A stretch of 64,000 nucleotides of DNA from an uncultured Litoreibacter sp. (GTDB taxonomy: Bacteria; Pseudomonadota; Alphaproteobacteria; Rhodobacterales; Rhodobacteraceae), in assembly GCA_947501685.1 (NCBI GenBank), contig CANMWQ010000002.1, positions 310,001 to 374,000 on the forward strand, read 5' to 3'. Under the pieces are notes generated by a model. It was not told the origin of the DNA. It did not search any database and saw only the letters and a list, made by a program, of their open reading frames with translations. The position numbers and the translations under genes are program-made. Positions 9,074-18,047 of the stretch are shown in pieces. Positions within the stretch are counted from its first letter, which is position 1. Every line of letters starts with the position of its first letter.

Positions 9074-9604
9074 CTAGAGTCTGGTGTCGCGAATCCGCAG
9101 CTGACGCGCCCGCGTCAGGATGGCGTCTTCAATGGCACGGGTCGTCTCCGTGCTCACCGCGGCACCACCCGCACCCTGAACCGCAACCCGCAGCGACCGC
9201 GCATCCAGCGCCGGGTCCGTTATGAAGACTGTCGCGCGATACGCCCGGTTGGAGCCCTGCGGACGTCCGTATCCCATAGAGATCGTACCCGTGAAGGGAT
9301 CGGCGCGCTGGACAGGCATGAAGTTCAGCACATCCAGTGACGCGTTCCAGAGGTATTTGTTAACCTCCAGCGTGACGTTTGGGTCGTCATTGTTGCGGAA
9401 CAGATCAAAAATGGAATCACCGCGTTCCTCCGCTGCTTGGCGCGCCGCGCTGTCAAAATCGCGTGAGAATCCATTGTTATCGTTCTCGCGACGGTCCTGA
9501 TTTCCGCCTCCGCTGAACGGGCCGCTTGCGCTGTTTCCGCACGCCGACAAAGCCAGCAGACAAAGCGCAACCGCGCCGAATTTCGCTATTTGAGTGACTG
9601 GCAT
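9074..9604 (-). CDS. DUF3576 domain lipoprotein
   Basis: A 176-residue predicted lipoprotein with signal [22 protein letters not shown] and the acylated cysteine at position 22. After a low-complexity, Asn/Asp-rich linker (about 30-60) comes the conserved part with [16 protein letters not shown] and [21 protein letters not shown], which I recognise as DUF3576, an alphaproteobacterial family of unknown function. Location is probably the periplasmic face of the outer or inner membrane. It sits immediately upstream of leuS but is separated from it by a terminator. The function is unknown; a role at the cell envelope is only suggested by the lipid anchor and the nearby lptE. Confidence 0.82.
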   Translation of the reverse strand: MPVTQIAKFGAVALCLLALSACGNSASGPFSGGGNQDRRENDNNGFSRDFDSAARQAAEERGDSIFDLFRNNDDPNVTLEVNKYLWNASLDVLNFMPVQRADPFTGTISMGYGRPQGSNRAYRATVFITDPALDARSLRVAVQGAGGAAVSTETTRAIEDAILTRARQLRIRDTRL

Positions 9605-9884
9605 CGCGCCCCGACCCCTTATTTACTTAAGGCTTTGTGCAGTCATACCCCTGCGGCCTCACCTCCACAAGAATAATCAAGGTGCGGGCGCGGGGGCTCC
9701 TTGTGAGAGAGCGCGTTCACGGACCCACGCGGCGGTGTGACATGAGTGCACCAGTTCCGAGGCTTCAAAATCAGAGTCCGGTGGAATTGTTGCAAAGTGC
9801 CCGGGAAAGGCAGAGACAGGATGCGTACTCAGTTCGGATTCCCTGAATTGAGGTGGAAACATTAATAACCTTCGAGGGAAAACG

Positions 9885-10859
9885 ATGAAAAAAGTTCTCT
9901 TCGCATCGACCGCTCTGGTAGCCTTCTCTGGCGCCGCAGTTGCTGATGTTGCCCTGTCCGGCCGTGCCGAAATGGGTATCTTTGATTCTGACGCCGTTGC
10001 TGGCGTTCAGTTCTTCACAGACATTGACGTCACATTCACAATGTCCGGCGAGACAGACAACGGTCTGACTTTCGGCGCATCTGTTGATCTGGACGAAGGC
10101 GGCTCCGGTGCCGCTGCTGTTGCAGACAACACCGACGACGGTGGCGCAACCATCTTCATCTCCGGTTCCTTCGGTACCGTCACCATGGGTGACACCGACG
10201 GCGCTCTGGATTGGGCCCTGACCGAAGCCGGCAACGTTGGCAACCCAGGTTCGATCAACGATGACGAAACATCGCACGCTGGTTACGTTGGTTCGTACCT
10301 GGACGGCGCGAACGACGGCCAAATCCTGCGTTGGGATTACTCCTTCGGTGATTTCGGTGTTGCTGTGTCGGTTGAAGACGACAACGGCGGCGCTGGCATC
10401 GATGGCATTGCAAACACTGCTGACGATGACGGCGATATCGGTTACGCAATCGGTCTCCGCTACAACCTCGACCTGGGCGGCACAACCGTTGCTCTGGGTA
10501 TTGGTCACCAGGAAGCTGCATCTGCGACAGGCGGCCCAACTGCCTCCGCAACTGGTATCTCTGCTTCGGCTAACTTCGCAGGCGGTTTCTCCGCAGGCAT
10601 CGTATACGCTGACTGGGACGATGACGATGACACAGTGAATGGTCCAGATAGCAACTACGGTATCGGCGTTGGCTACACTACTGGTGCCTTCACAGTCCAC
10701 GCCAACTACGGCGAAGTCGAATTCGACGATGGTACAGATGTTGACGGCTTCGGTGTCGCAGCAGCTTACGACCTCGGCGGCGGCGCAGTGGTACACTTCG
10801 GTTACCGCGACGACGACGTAATCGACTCGTTCTCGCTGGGTCTGGGCCTGAGCTTCTAA
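9885..10859 (+). CDS. Rhodobacter-type porin (trimeric beta-barrel)
   Basis: A 324-residue outer-membrane porin. The signal peptide MKKVLFASTALVAFSGAAVA is followed by the mature start DVALSGRAEMG, typical of the Rhodobacter capsulatus porin family; alternating beta strands fill the chain and it ends in an aromatic residue (LGLGLSF), the signal for barrel assembly. The protein is very rich in Asp and Gly, as is usual for marine porins. Codon use (GGT, GCT, GTT, TCT) differs from the G/C-ending neighbours and fits very high expression. GAGGG lies 7 bases before the ATG and a strong terminator follows. The 280 bases upstream (9605-9884) show no gene and should hold the promoter. Confidence 0.92.
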   Translation: MKKVLFASTALVAFSGAAVADVALSGRAEMGIFDSDAVAGVQFFTDIDVTFTMSGETDNGLTFGASVDLDEGGSGAAAVADNTDDGGATIFISGSFGTVTMGDTDGALDWALTEAGNVGNPGSINDDETSHAGYVGSYLDGANDGQILRWDYSFGDFGVAVSVEDDNGGAGIDGIANTADDDGDIGYAIGLRYNLDLGGTTVALGIGHQEAASATGGPTASATGISASANFAGGFSAGIVYADWDDDDDTVNGPDSNYGIGVGYTTGAFTVHANYGEVEFDDGTDVDGFGVAAAYDLGGGAVVHFGYRDDDVIDSFSLGLGLSF

Positions 10860-10886
10860 GCTTACCCTTCTCAGAAGAATTGGAGA

Positions 10887-10917
10887 GAGCGGGCCCCCGG
10901 GTCCGCTCTTTTCTTTT
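10887..10917 (+). terminator. Porin terminator
   Basis: GAGCGGGCCC / GGGTCCGCTC forms a long GC-rich stem (one G-U pair, very tight loop), followed directly by TTTTCTTTT. It lies 28 bases after the porin stop. Confidence 0.88.
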
Positions 10918-10973
10918 GTGCGGCTTTGTGATGATCAAAGAGACGAACCACACTGCTCAGGAGCGCGCACCCA

Positions 10974-11627
10974 ATGTCCCTGCAAGACATCACCGCCCGT
11001 ATGAAAGCCGAGGAGGCCCGCACAGGCCGTCCCACCGACACCACCAAGCTGATCGCCGTCTCCAAAGTGCAGCCTGACGAGAGGGTGCGGGCCGTTCTGG
11101 AAGAAGGCCATCGCATCTTTGGCGAGAACAAAGTGCAGGAGGCGCAGGGCAAATGGCCCGCCTTCAAGGAAGAGTTCGAGGGCGTCGAGCTGCATCTGCT
11201 CGGGCCGCTGCAAACCAATAAGACCAAACAGGCGATGGAGCTCTTTGACGTCATCCACAGCCTCGACCGCATGAAGCTGGCCAACAAGCTGGCCGCTCTC
11301 AGCGCGGAGCTGGGCCACTGCCCCGACCTCTTCATCCAGATCAACACCGGCGAAGAAGAGCAAAAGGCGGGCATCCTCCCCTCCGAGGCCGATCAGTTGA
11401 TTGCTGATTGCCGCGCGCTGAAACTGCCGGTCATTGGCCTGATGTGCATCCCGCCCGCGGAGGAAGAGCCGTCGCTGCATTTTGCCCTGCTGGCCAAGAT
11501 CGCCAAACGCAATCGTCTCGACGGGCTGTCCATGGGGATGAGCGGCGACTTTGAAACCGCCATCGCCCAAGGGGCCACCCATATCCGGGTGGGCTCCGCC
11601 ATCTTTGGGGAACGCGACTACGGCTGA
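10974..11627 (+). CDS. YggS/PLPBP family pyridoxal-phosphate homeostasis protein
   Basis: A 217-residue member of the YggS (PLPBP) family, a non-enzymatic PLP-binding TIM-barrel protein that buffers vitamin B6 and affects amino-acid pools. The PLP lysine lies in LIAVSKVQ (about residue 27), followed by FGENKVQEAQGKW, and the C-terminal phosphate-binding part is MGMSGDFETAIAQGATHIRVGSAIFG. AGGAG lies about 10 bases before the ATG. It converges with, and overlaps by 10 bp, the L,D-transpeptidase gene. Confidence 0.93.
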   Translation: MSLQDITARMKAEEARTGRPTDTTKLIAVSKVQPDERVRAVLEEGHRIFGENKVQEAQGKWPAFKEEFEGVELHLLGPLQTNKTKQAMELFDVIHSLDRMKLANKLAALSAELGHCPDLFIQINTGEEEQKAGILPSEADQLIADCRALKLPVIGLMCIPPAEEEPSLHFALLAKIAKRNRLDGLSMGMSGDFETAIAQGATHIRVGSAIFGERDYG

Positions 11628-12115
11628 ACGATCAACCGCGTCTGGTGCCGTACCCGCTGCGCGATCCACAGCAAATGATCCGGCCTGAAAGCGACGCAGC
11701 CCTCCGTCGGATATCTGGGCTTGCGCCAGGCATGGATAAAAATCGCAGAGCCGCGTCCTTTAACTGGGTAGGGCCAGTTCCAATCCGTGAGCATCACCAG
11801 ATCATAAAGCGGATCCGCCCGCGCCAGCCTCTCATGCGACGGCGCGTAAGGCGCGCGCACCATCATATTGTAGTCGGCGTCGGCCATATCATCGGACCAC
11901 AGGTCACCAGGGCCAATCGGCAGCGCCCAATCCGCGGGCCGCGCCATTCGGTCACGTCGGTACAGCATCCCCACAATCCGGTGCGTGCCAACAGGCGTCG
12001 CGCCATCCCCCTCCCGCTTGCGGCCAGAGATCCCGCCCTTACCAATGCTGCACGGGAAATCGCGCCCCATGAAGCGGCAACCCCAGCGGGTCACGACCAA
12101 ATCAACAGGGCTCAC
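11618..12115 (-). CDS. L,D-transpeptidase (YkuD) family protein without signal peptide
   Basis: A 165-residue YkuD-domain protein. The catalytic motif is present as IFIHAW (His128) and PTEGCVAF (Cys140), the residues that form the acyl-enzyme on peptidoglycan stem peptides. Unlike secreted L,D-transpeptidases, the N-terminus (SPVDLVVTRWGCRFMGRDFPC) shows no signal peptide or membrane helix. Start is the GTG at 12115 in a GTGA overlap with the ribA stop, so it is translationally coupled to ribA. The substrate and cell compartment are uncertain for this reason; a second, clearly exported YkuD protein is at 46087-46647. Confidence 0.85.
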   Translation of the reverse strand: MSPVDLVVTRWGCRFMGRDFPCSIGKGGISGRKREGDGATPVGTHRIVGMLYRRDRMARPADWALPIGPGDLWSDDMADADYNMMVRAPYAPSHERLARADPLYDLVMLTDWNWPYPVKGRGSAIFIHAWRKPRYPTEGCVAFRPDHLLWIAQRVRHQTRLIVQP

Positions 12116-13188
12116 AAAAGATGTCCCGACTTGGCCGCCTTGGTCGCCAGATAGGCCCGGTTCTGGGCGGTCTCTCCCACTTTCAGCGGCACGCGTTCGA
12201 CCACGTCCAACCCGCAGGCCGACAGCATCTCAACTTTGCGCGGGTTGTTGGTCATCAGTCGGATTTGCGAGAAACCCATGCTCCGCAAAATTTCAGCCCC
12301 GATCCGAAAATCGCGCTCGTCATCCTCAAAGCCCAGCCGGTGGTTCGCCTCGACCGTGTCAAACCCTTGATCCTGCAACGAATAGGCCCGCATCTTGTTG
12401 GCCAGCCCGATCCCGCGCCCCTCTTGGTTGAGGTATAAAAGCACGCCCGCGCCTTCCTCGCCCATCTGCACCATAGCCGTGCGCAATTGCGGCCCGCAGT
12501 CACATTTCGCGCTGCCCAACACGTCGCCGGTAAAGCAGGCCGAATGCAACCGGGTCAAAACCGGCACGCCCCGGTCGGGGGAGCCGATCTCAACCGCAAA
12601 ATGATCCTCCCCGCCATCATCGGGGCGGAAGATATGCAGCCGCCCGGCATCAGACACATCCATCGGCAAGCGCGCGTGAATGGTCCGCAGCAGCTCGGGC
12701 GGGCCGTCTTTTATAATGGCCGCCATCGACACCAGTGTCAGATTATGCGCGGCGGCAAAACTGGTGGGGTCCTCTATCTCGACACTGATCGCGGCCGGCA
12801 GCAGGCGCGCGTCCTTGATCAAGGCAATCGCCGCGCGGTGCGGTCCGGCGGGCCCGTCTCGCAGGCTCATCAGCGGGCCCTTCATAGGATGGTCCAGATC
12901 CCCCGCAGGGTCGGCAATCGACTGCACCCAGGTTCTGGTCGCGCCCTTTGGCAAGGAAATCCGAGCAATGTCGCCGTCATAGGCCCGCGCCTTCAGGGTC
13001 TGCGCCCGCCACCCGGTGATCGCCACCACGGGCGCGGGGCCAAGGCTGCACACATTTTCAAACCGCTCCGCTGTCAGCGTCTCAACAGCCAGCACCACCA
13101 GACCGTCGCTGAGCACAACCGGAACGCCCATGCGCAGGTCGGCCCGCGCGCGCGCCAGAAGCTCGTTTATGTCAGGCAGCAGGCTCAT
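12112..13188 (-). CDS. ribA: GTP cyclohydrolase II
   Basis: A 358-residue protein catalysing the first step of riboflavin synthesis, GTP to 2,5-diamino-6-ribosylamino-4-pyrimidinone phosphate. The C-terminal domain has the zinc site SACFTGDVLGSAKCDCG (roughly residues 215-230), the GTP-binding QEGRGIGLANK segment and the LMTNNPRK motif. The first 140 residues resemble a degenerate DHBP-synthase (RibB) domain; I see no intact RibB catalytic acidic motif, as in other long alphaproteobacterial RibA proteins. No FMN riboswitch is visible in the 162 bases upstream. It is followed by a coupled L,D-transpeptidase gene. Confidence 0.93.
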   Translation of the reverse strand: MSLLPDINELLARARADLRMGVPVVLSDGLVVLAVETLTAERFENVCSLGPAPVVAITGWRAQTLKARAYDGDIARISLPKGATRTWVQSIADPAGDLDHPMKGPLMSLRDGPAGPHRAAIALIKDARLLPAAISVEIEDPTSFAAAHNLTLVSMAAIIKDGPPELLRTIHARLPMDVSDAGRLHIFRPDDGGEDHFAVEIGSPDRGVPVLTRLHSACFTGDVLGSAKCDCGPQLRTAMVQMGEEGAGVLLYLNQEGRGIGLANKMRAYSLQDQGFDTVEANHRLGFEDDERDFRIGAEILRSMGFSQIRLMTNNPRKVEMLSACGLDVVERVPLKVGETAQNRAYLATKAAKSGHLL

Positions 13189-13350
13189 CTGGCTCCGTTC
13201 TGTAACATTCTCACCTGCTCTTTACTGCGAAGTGAGGAAATTTGAAACATTTGCCGCCTCAGTGACACGACGGCGTGAATAACGGCGCCGTGAGTTGTTC
13301 AAACGCTGCATGCCAGACATCTTGGATACAAGTTAGAAAAGGACGGCGAA

Positions 13351-14037
13351 ATGGCTAATCTCAAGAAAATCCTGCTGGTAGACGACGATGACGACCTCCG
13401 CGAGGCGCTGTCCGAGCAATTGGTCATGACCGAAGACTTTGATGTATTCGAAGCCGATAACGGCGCCAATGCAATGGAAAAGGCGAAAGAGGCGATCTAT
13501 GATCTGGTGATCCTCGATGTGGGCCTGCCCGACACTGATGGCCGCGAGCTGTGCCGCCTGATGCGCAAGCAAGGCGTAAAATGTCCGATCGTGATGCTGA
13601 CCGGCCATGACAGCGACGCCGACACCATTCTGGGCCTTGATGCGGGCGCCAATGACTACATCCCCAAACCGTTCAAATTCCCGGTCCTGCTGGCCCGTGT
13701 CCGCGCCCAGCTGCGCCAGCACGAGCAATCCGAGGACGCCGTCTTCCAGCTTGGGCCATACACGTTCAAGCCGTCCATGAAGATGCTGATGACCGAGGAC
13801 GAAAAGAAGGTTCGCCTGACCGAGAAAGAGACGAACATTCTAAAATTCCTCTACCGTTCCACCGACAATGTGGTGGCCCGGGACGTGCTGTTGCATGAGG
13901 TCTGGGGCTACAATGCCGGCGTGACCACGCACACATTGGAGACACATATCTACCGTCTCCGTCAGAAAATTGAACCAGAACCGTCCAATGCCCGCCTTCT
14001 TGTGACCGAATCGGGCGGTTATAGATTGAACGTCTGA
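13351..14037 (+). CDS. OmpR/PhoB-family response regulator (CenR-like)
   Basis: A 228-residue two-domain regulator. The receiver domain (1-120) carries the acidic pocket DDDDD (11-15), the phosphorylation site Asp56 (LVILDVGLPD), the Thr in MLTGHDSD and the Lys in IPKPFK. The C-terminal winged helix (about 130-226) ends in the wing motif LLVTESGGYRLNV. No histidine kinase is adjacent. Orphan OmpR regulators of this length with a DDDDDLREALSEQL start are highly conserved in Rhodobacterales and resemble CenR, an envelope regulator, but I cannot prove orthology. AAAGGA lies before the ATG. It is divergent from ribA, with ACGGCGCCGT in the shared intergenic DNA. Confidence 0.88.
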   Translation: MANLKKILLVDDDDDLREALSEQLVMTEDFDVFEADNGANAMEKAKEAIYDLVILDVGLPDTDGRELCRLMRKQGVKCPIVMLTGHDSDADTILGLDAGANDYIPKPFKFPVLLARVRAQLRQHEQSEDAVFQLGPYTFKPSMKMLMTEDEKKVRLTEKETNILKFLYRSTDNVVARDVLLHEVWGYNAGVTTHTLETHIYRLRQKIEPEPSNARLLVTESGGYRLNV

Positions 14038-14090
14038 TACAGTACCCTTGGCCACATCGGGGTTATGATGTGGCACCTCCCTGTTGGACT

Positions 14091-14117
14091 GCCCGGGCTT
14101 CGGCCCGGGCGTTTTTT
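14091..14117 (+). terminator. Terminator with UUCG tetraloop
   Basis: A perfect 8-bp stem GCCCGGGC / GCCCGGGC closes a TTCG loop (very stable in RNA) and is followed by GTTTTTT. It ends the response regulator gene, 53 bases after its stop, and separates it from the convergent MFS gene. Confidence 0.93.
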
Positions 14118-14128
14118 GCAGATAGCGT

Positions 14129-15376
14129 TTAGGGCAGCCGCAGCCTCCATGCGCCGTAGAGCGCCAAACCTGCAGTGATGACAGCCCCAAGGAGATAGGG
14201 CGCGCGCAACGCCGCTTCACGCCCCCAATCAGCCTCTAATCCTGACACCATGACCCCCGCCAGCATCGCGCCCAGCGGGATCGTGCCCCAGCCGAAGAAC
14301 CGGTAGATGGAGTTCACACGACCCAAAAGCCCATCCGGGATCAGCCGTTGGCGCAAGGACACAGTGACCACATTCCACGTCATCCCCATGAACATCTCGA
14401 CAAACAGCGCTGCCCCGGCGATCCACGCGTTGCCCGTCACCGCCAGCGCCACAAAGGGCAGGGGGAAAACGCAGAGCGTTAGCAGCACCGTCCGCTGCCC
14501 GCCCAACCGCTTGGCAATCCACGGTCCGGCCAAGCCGCCCAAAACGCCGCCCGCCGCCCCTGCGGTCAGCAAGATGCCATAGCCTGCCGCGCTGAGCCCG
14601 AACACCTCCTGCGACAGCAGCACCAGAATGGTGGCCGACATCATCGTGGCGAAGTTCAGCACCCCCAGCATCACCGCCAACCGCAGGATCAACGCGTGGT
14701 TGCGCATCCAATCAATGCCTTCGCGCATCTGCCGCCAGAACCCCTCAGGCAGCACAATCGCCGCGCGTGGGGCCAGCCGCACCTGCCACATGAACCACGC
14801 CGCCAGCGCGAACATCACCGCATCCACCACAAACGGCACTGGCACTGCCATGGCAATGAGCAACCCCGCCACGGGCGGTCCGATAAACTGCCCCATGATC
14901 TGCTCGATGCTCCACAGCTGCCCATTGGCGCTCTCCAATTGCGCAGGTTCCACAATCGAGGGCATCGCGGTTTGCGCCGCGTTGTCGCGCACCACCTCCG
15001 CGCTGCCCAATAAAAAGGCGGCCGCGCAAAGCCCCGCGATCAACGGCAAGACCTGCGATGACCCATCCGCCAGCGGCAGGGCAGGGGCCGACAGCACCAA
15101 CCCCACAACGCCAACCGTCAACAACATGCGAAATATATCAGCCTGCACCATCAAGCGGCGGCGGTCGAACTGATCGGTGATCACCCCCGCAGGCAGCGAG
15201 AACAGCAACCACGGCAACCGCGTTGCGGCGGCCACCAAGGCAATCAATGTGGCGTCTCGGGTGATCAGCGTGGCCAACCACGGAAAGGCCAGCATCGCGA
15301 TCCCGTCACCCAGATTGGACACCGCCGCCGCCGAGAAGAGCAGCCGAAAATTGCGGTTTCTTGCGAGAAGCGACAT
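14129..15376 (-). CDS. MFS transporter (MFS_3 / EntS-like)
   Basis: A 415-residue major facilitator with about 12 predicted membrane helices. The motif between helices 2 and 3 is PAGVITDQFDRRRLM, the MFS signature, and the start MSLLARNRNFRLLFSAAAVSNLGDG is typical of the MFS_3 (enterobactin-exporter-like) group of drug or siderophore exporters. There is no substrate clue nearby: it is convergent with the response regulator and divergent from xthA with a 74-bp gap. Confidence 0.87.
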   Translation of the reverse strand: MSLLARNRNFRLLFSAAAVSNLGDGIAMLAFPWLATLITRDATLIALVAAATRLPWLLFSLPAGVITDQFDRRRLMVQADIFRMLLTVGVVGLVLSAPALPLADGSSQVLPLIAGLCAAAFLLGSAEVVRDNAAQTAMPSIVEPAQLESANGQLWSIEQIMGQFIGPPVAGLLIAMAVPVPFVVDAVMFALAAWFMWQVRLAPRAAIVLPEGFWRQMREGIDWMRNHALILRLAVMLGVLNFATMMSATILVLLSQEVFGLSAAGYGILLTAGAAGGVLGGLAGPWIAKRLGGQRTVLLTLCVFPLPFVALAVTGNAWIAGAALFVEMFMGMTWNVVTVSLRQRLIPDGLLGRVNSIYRFFGWGTIPLGAMLAGVMVSGLEADWGREAALRAPYLLGAVITAGLALYGAWRLRLP

Positions 15377-15450
15377 ATGGACCGAACCTCTGCTGGCAAT
15401 GGCCCAAGCGTCGGACTAACGTGCCGCAAAGTCAAACCGGAGCCGCGCCC

Positions 15451-16239
15451 ATGTCCTTCACACTCTGCACCTGGAACATCAACTCGGTCCGCCTGCGCGA
15501 GCCGATTGTCCTCAAGCTGCTGGAGGAAGAGGCCCCCGACATCCTCTGCCTTCAGGAATGCAAAAGCCCGGTCGACAAAATCCCCACCGAAGGCTTTGCC
15601 GCCCTTGGCTACACCCACATGCTGGCGCGCGGGCAGAAGGGCTATAACGGGGTCGCGATCCTGTCGAAACTGCCCATCACCGAAGCCGGAGCGGAGGATT
15701 ACGCCCAGCTTGGCCATGCCCGCCACATCGCTGGCACGCTGGAAAACGGCGTCACCATTCACAACCATTACGTGCCCGCAGGCGGCGACGTGGCGGACCG
15801 GACGGTAAACGAGAAGTTTGGCCAAAAGCTCGACTACCTCACCGACATGCGCGACGCCTACCGGGCCGACGCGCCGAAGAAATCCATCCTCGTAGGCGAC
15901 CTCAACATCGCACCGCGCGAAGACGACGTCTGGTCGCATAAACAACTGCTCAAAGTCGTCAGCCACACGCCCATCGAGGTCGAGCATTTCGGCGATGTCA
16001 TGGAGGCCGGCAACTGGGTCGATGTGACCCGGCAGGATATCCCCGACGGGCTGCTCTATTCATGGTGGTCTTACCGCGCCAAGGATTGGGATGCCGCTGA
16101 CAAAGGCCGCCGCCTCGATCACGTCTGGGCCACAGGCGACATTTCTGCTGCCGCCCACGGCTCCCGCGTATTGCGCGACGCGCGCGGCTGGGAAAAGCCC
16201 TCTGATCACGCGCCGGTGTTTGCGACATTTGATCTTTGA
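15451..16239 (+). CDS. xthA: Exodeoxyribonuclease III
   Basis: A 262-residue AP endonuclease / 3'-5' exonuclease of base-excision repair. The metal and catalytic residues are in order: CTWNINSVR (Asn), LCLQECKS (Glu), NHYVPAGGD, VGDLNIAP (Asp/Asn) and the terminal SDHAPVFATF (His). I place the start at 15451 (MSFTLCTWNINS), where the domain begins; an upstream in-frame start would add 30 unrelated residues overlapping the MFS gene. Length is normal. Confidence 0.93.
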   Translation: MSFTLCTWNINSVRLREPIVLKLLEEEAPDILCLQECKSPVDKIPTEGFAALGYTHMLARGQKGYNGVAILSKLPITEAGAEDYAQLGHARHIAGTLENGVTIHNHYVPAGGDVADRTVNEKFGQKLDYLTDMRDAYRADAPKKSILVGDLNIAPREDDVWSHKQLLKVVSHTPIEVEHFGDVMEAGNWVDVTRQDIPDGLLYSWWSYRAKDWDAADKGRRLDHVWATGDISAAAHGSRVLRDARGWEKPSDHAPVFATFDL

Positions 16240-16288
16240 GCCCCGCGCCCTCATATAGGCGTCAACAGAGGTACGAAATGAGGCTCCC

Positions 16289-17203
16289 ATGCTTGAACTG
16301 AACACTGGCCCCGCCGCCCCCGCTGGCGACCTGATCAAAGACGGATCAGAAGCGACCTTCATGGAGGACGTCATTCAAGCCTCCCAAGAGGTCCCGGTGA
16401 TCGTCGATTTCTGGGCACCTTGGTGCGGCCCCTGCAAAACGCTCGGCCCCGCGCTGGAGCAAGCCGTGACGGAGGCCAAAGGCACGGTCAAAATGGTCAA
16501 GATCGACGTGGATCAGAACCAAAGCATCGCGGGCCAGCTGCAAATCCAGTCGATCCCCACGGTCTATGCCTTCTATCAGGGCAAGCCCGTCGACGCTTTT
16601 CAAGGCGCGCTGCCCGGCAGCGAGATCAAAGCTTTCATCGACAAGCTGGTCGCCCTGTCCGGCGGTGAAGCCGATGGCGGGCTGGCCGACGCGCTTGAGG
16701 CCGCAGAGGCCATGCTTGAGGAAGGTGCCGCCGTCGATGCGGCCCAGACCTTCGCGGCGATCTTGGGCGAAGATGCAACCAGCGCTGCCGCTTACGGCGG
16801 CCTGATCCGCGCCAATCTGGCCGCAGGGGAGGTCGATCAAGCCCAAATGCTGATCGACAACGCCCCCGATGACATTGCCGCCACGCCTGAGTTTGAAACC
16901 GCCAAGGCGCAGATGGATTTGTCTAAACAGGCCGAACAGGCAGGCCCTGTGGCCGAGCTTGAAGCCGCGTTGGCCAAGGATGAAAACGACCATCAGGCCC
17001 GCCTCGATCTGGCCATCGCCCTGCATGCCAACGGCAATGCGGAGGCCGCGATTGACCAGCTGCTCGAGCTTTTCCGCCGTGACCGGGAGTGGAATGACGG
17101 AGCCGCCAAAACGCAGCTCTTCACCGTGTTCGATGCGCTCAAGGCGGATGACCCGATTGTGTTGGCCGGGCGGCGCAAACTGTCCTCGATGATATTTGCC
17201 TGA
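16289..17203 (+). CDS. Thioredoxin-domain co-chaperone (YbbN/CnoX-like)
   Basis: A 304-residue protein with an N-terminal thioredoxin fold (about 20-130) carrying an intact WCGPC site (Cys46, Cys49), followed by a helical TPR-like half. This is the architecture of YbbN/CnoX, which protects unfolded proteins under oxidative stress and hands them to DnaK or GroEL. E. coli YbbN lacks the redox CXXC; here, as in Caulobacter CnoX, it is intact, so reductase activity is plausible. It is the first gene of a three-gene run with a Lon-domain protein and Trm112. Confidence 0.9.
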   Translation: MLELNTGPAAPAGDLIKDGSEATFMEDVIQASQEVPVIVDFWAPWCGPCKTLGPALEQAVTEAKGTVKMVKIDVDQNQSIAGQLQIQSIPTVYAFYQGKPVDAFQGALPGSEIKAFIDKLVALSGGEADGGLADALEAAEAMLEEGAAVDAAQTFAAILGEDATSAAAYGGLIRANLAAGEVDQAQMLIDNAPDDIAATPEFETAKAQMDLSKQAEQAGPVAELEAALAKDENDHQARLDLAIALHANGNAEAAIDQLLELFRRDREWNDGAAKTQLFTVFDALKADDPIVLAGRRKLSSMIFA

Positions 17204-17229
17204 TCGCTGGCACGGGCTAGGTAAGCATC

Positions 17230-17871
17230 ATGTTCTCAGCCGCTGACCTTCCCGACACGATCTCGATCTTCCCGCTGCCCGGCGCGTTGCTGTTGCCGCG
17301 CACCCGGCTGCCGCTGCATCTGTTCGAGCCGCGCTATCTGCAAATGTTCGAAGATACGCTCAAGACGCAATCCCGGCTGATCGGCATGGTGCAACCCCAT
17401 GACGGCCCCGGCGGCAAAGGCCAGCTGCATGCCATCGGCTGCGCGGGTCGCGTCACGCAATTCTCCGAAACCGAGGATGGGCGCTACATGATCACGCTGT
17501 CGGGCATCTCACGGTTTCGCCTGCAAGAAGAGGTCACCGGTTTCAGCCCCTACCGCAAGGCCCGTGTCAGCTGGCAAGGGTTCGAGCGCGATCTCGGCTT
17601 TGTCGAGAAGGACAAGAATTTCGACCGTGACTCTTTCATGGTGCTGCTTGAAAAATTCTTCACCGAACACGACCTCAAGACCGACTGGGACAGCCTGAAA
17701 GAGGCGGAGGACGAGCTGTTGATCAATTCGCTCTCCATGCTCTGCCCGTTTGACCCCGAAGAAAAGCAGGCGCTGATGGAGGCCCCCTCCCTCACCACCC
17801 GCCGCGAAACGCTGGTCACCCTCATCGAATTCGCCCTGCGCGGCGGCAACACGGAAGACATCCTGCAATGA
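17230..17871 (+). CDS. LON substrate-binding domain protein
   Basis: A 213-residue protein consisting of the Lon N-terminal substrate-binding domain alone ([27 protein letters not shown] at the start); there is no AAA+ or protease domain. Such free-standing proteins are common in Alphaproteobacteria and are thought to bind unfolded proteins, but the role is not established. It lies 26 bp after the thioredoxin co-chaperone gene, consistent with a protein-quality-control operon, and its stop overlaps the Trm112 start (ATGA). Confidence 0.88.
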   Translation: MFSAADLPDTISIFPLPGALLLPRTRLPLHLFEPRYLQMFEDTLKTQSRLIGMVQPHDGPGGKGQLHAIGCAGRVTQFSETEDGRYMITLSGISRFRLQEEVTGFSPYRKARVSWQGFERDLGFVEKDKNFDRDSFMVLLEKFFTEHDLKTDWDSLKEAEDELLINSLSMLCPFDPEEKQALMEAPSLTTRRETLVTLIEFALRGGNTEDILQ

Positions 17872-18047
17872 GTGAAAACAAGTTCGACCGCCGCATGCTG
17901 GACGGGCTGGTCTGCCCCATATCGCAAGGCCCGCTTAGCTATGATGCCGACAAACAGGAACTGGTCTCAAAGGCAGGAAAAATAGCCTTCCCGATCCGCG
18001 ACGGCATCCCGATCATGCTGCAAGACGAGGCGCGCAACCTCGATTAA
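17868..18047 (+). CDS. Trm112-family zinc-ribbon-like protein
   Basis: A 59-residue protein starting [19 protein letters not shown], then [17 protein letters not shown] and ending [19 protein letters not shown]. This is the Trm112/YcaR pattern (LVCP...L.YD...EL.S...[10 protein letters not shown]). In eukaryotes and archaea Trm112 activates several methyltransferases; the bacterial role is less clear. Only one of the usual zinc cysteines remains, as in most bacterial members. Its ATG overlaps the stop of the Lon-domain gene, and its last 4 bases overlap the convergent ubiH-type gene. It is easy to miss because of its length. Confidence 0.9.
   Translation: MSENKFDRRMLDGLVCPISQGPLSYDADKQELVSKAGKIAFPIRDGIPIMLQDEARNLD

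Noticed and set aside
9771-10796. Open frame of about 340 codons antisense to the porin
   Set aside because: Cys/Val-rich mirror of the porin's repeated GGT/GCA codons; no signal or family.
13189-13350. Possible FMN riboswitch upstream of ribA
   Set aside because: None of the conserved RFN segments is present; only a small palindrome ACGGCGCCGT lies in the gap shared with the response regulator.
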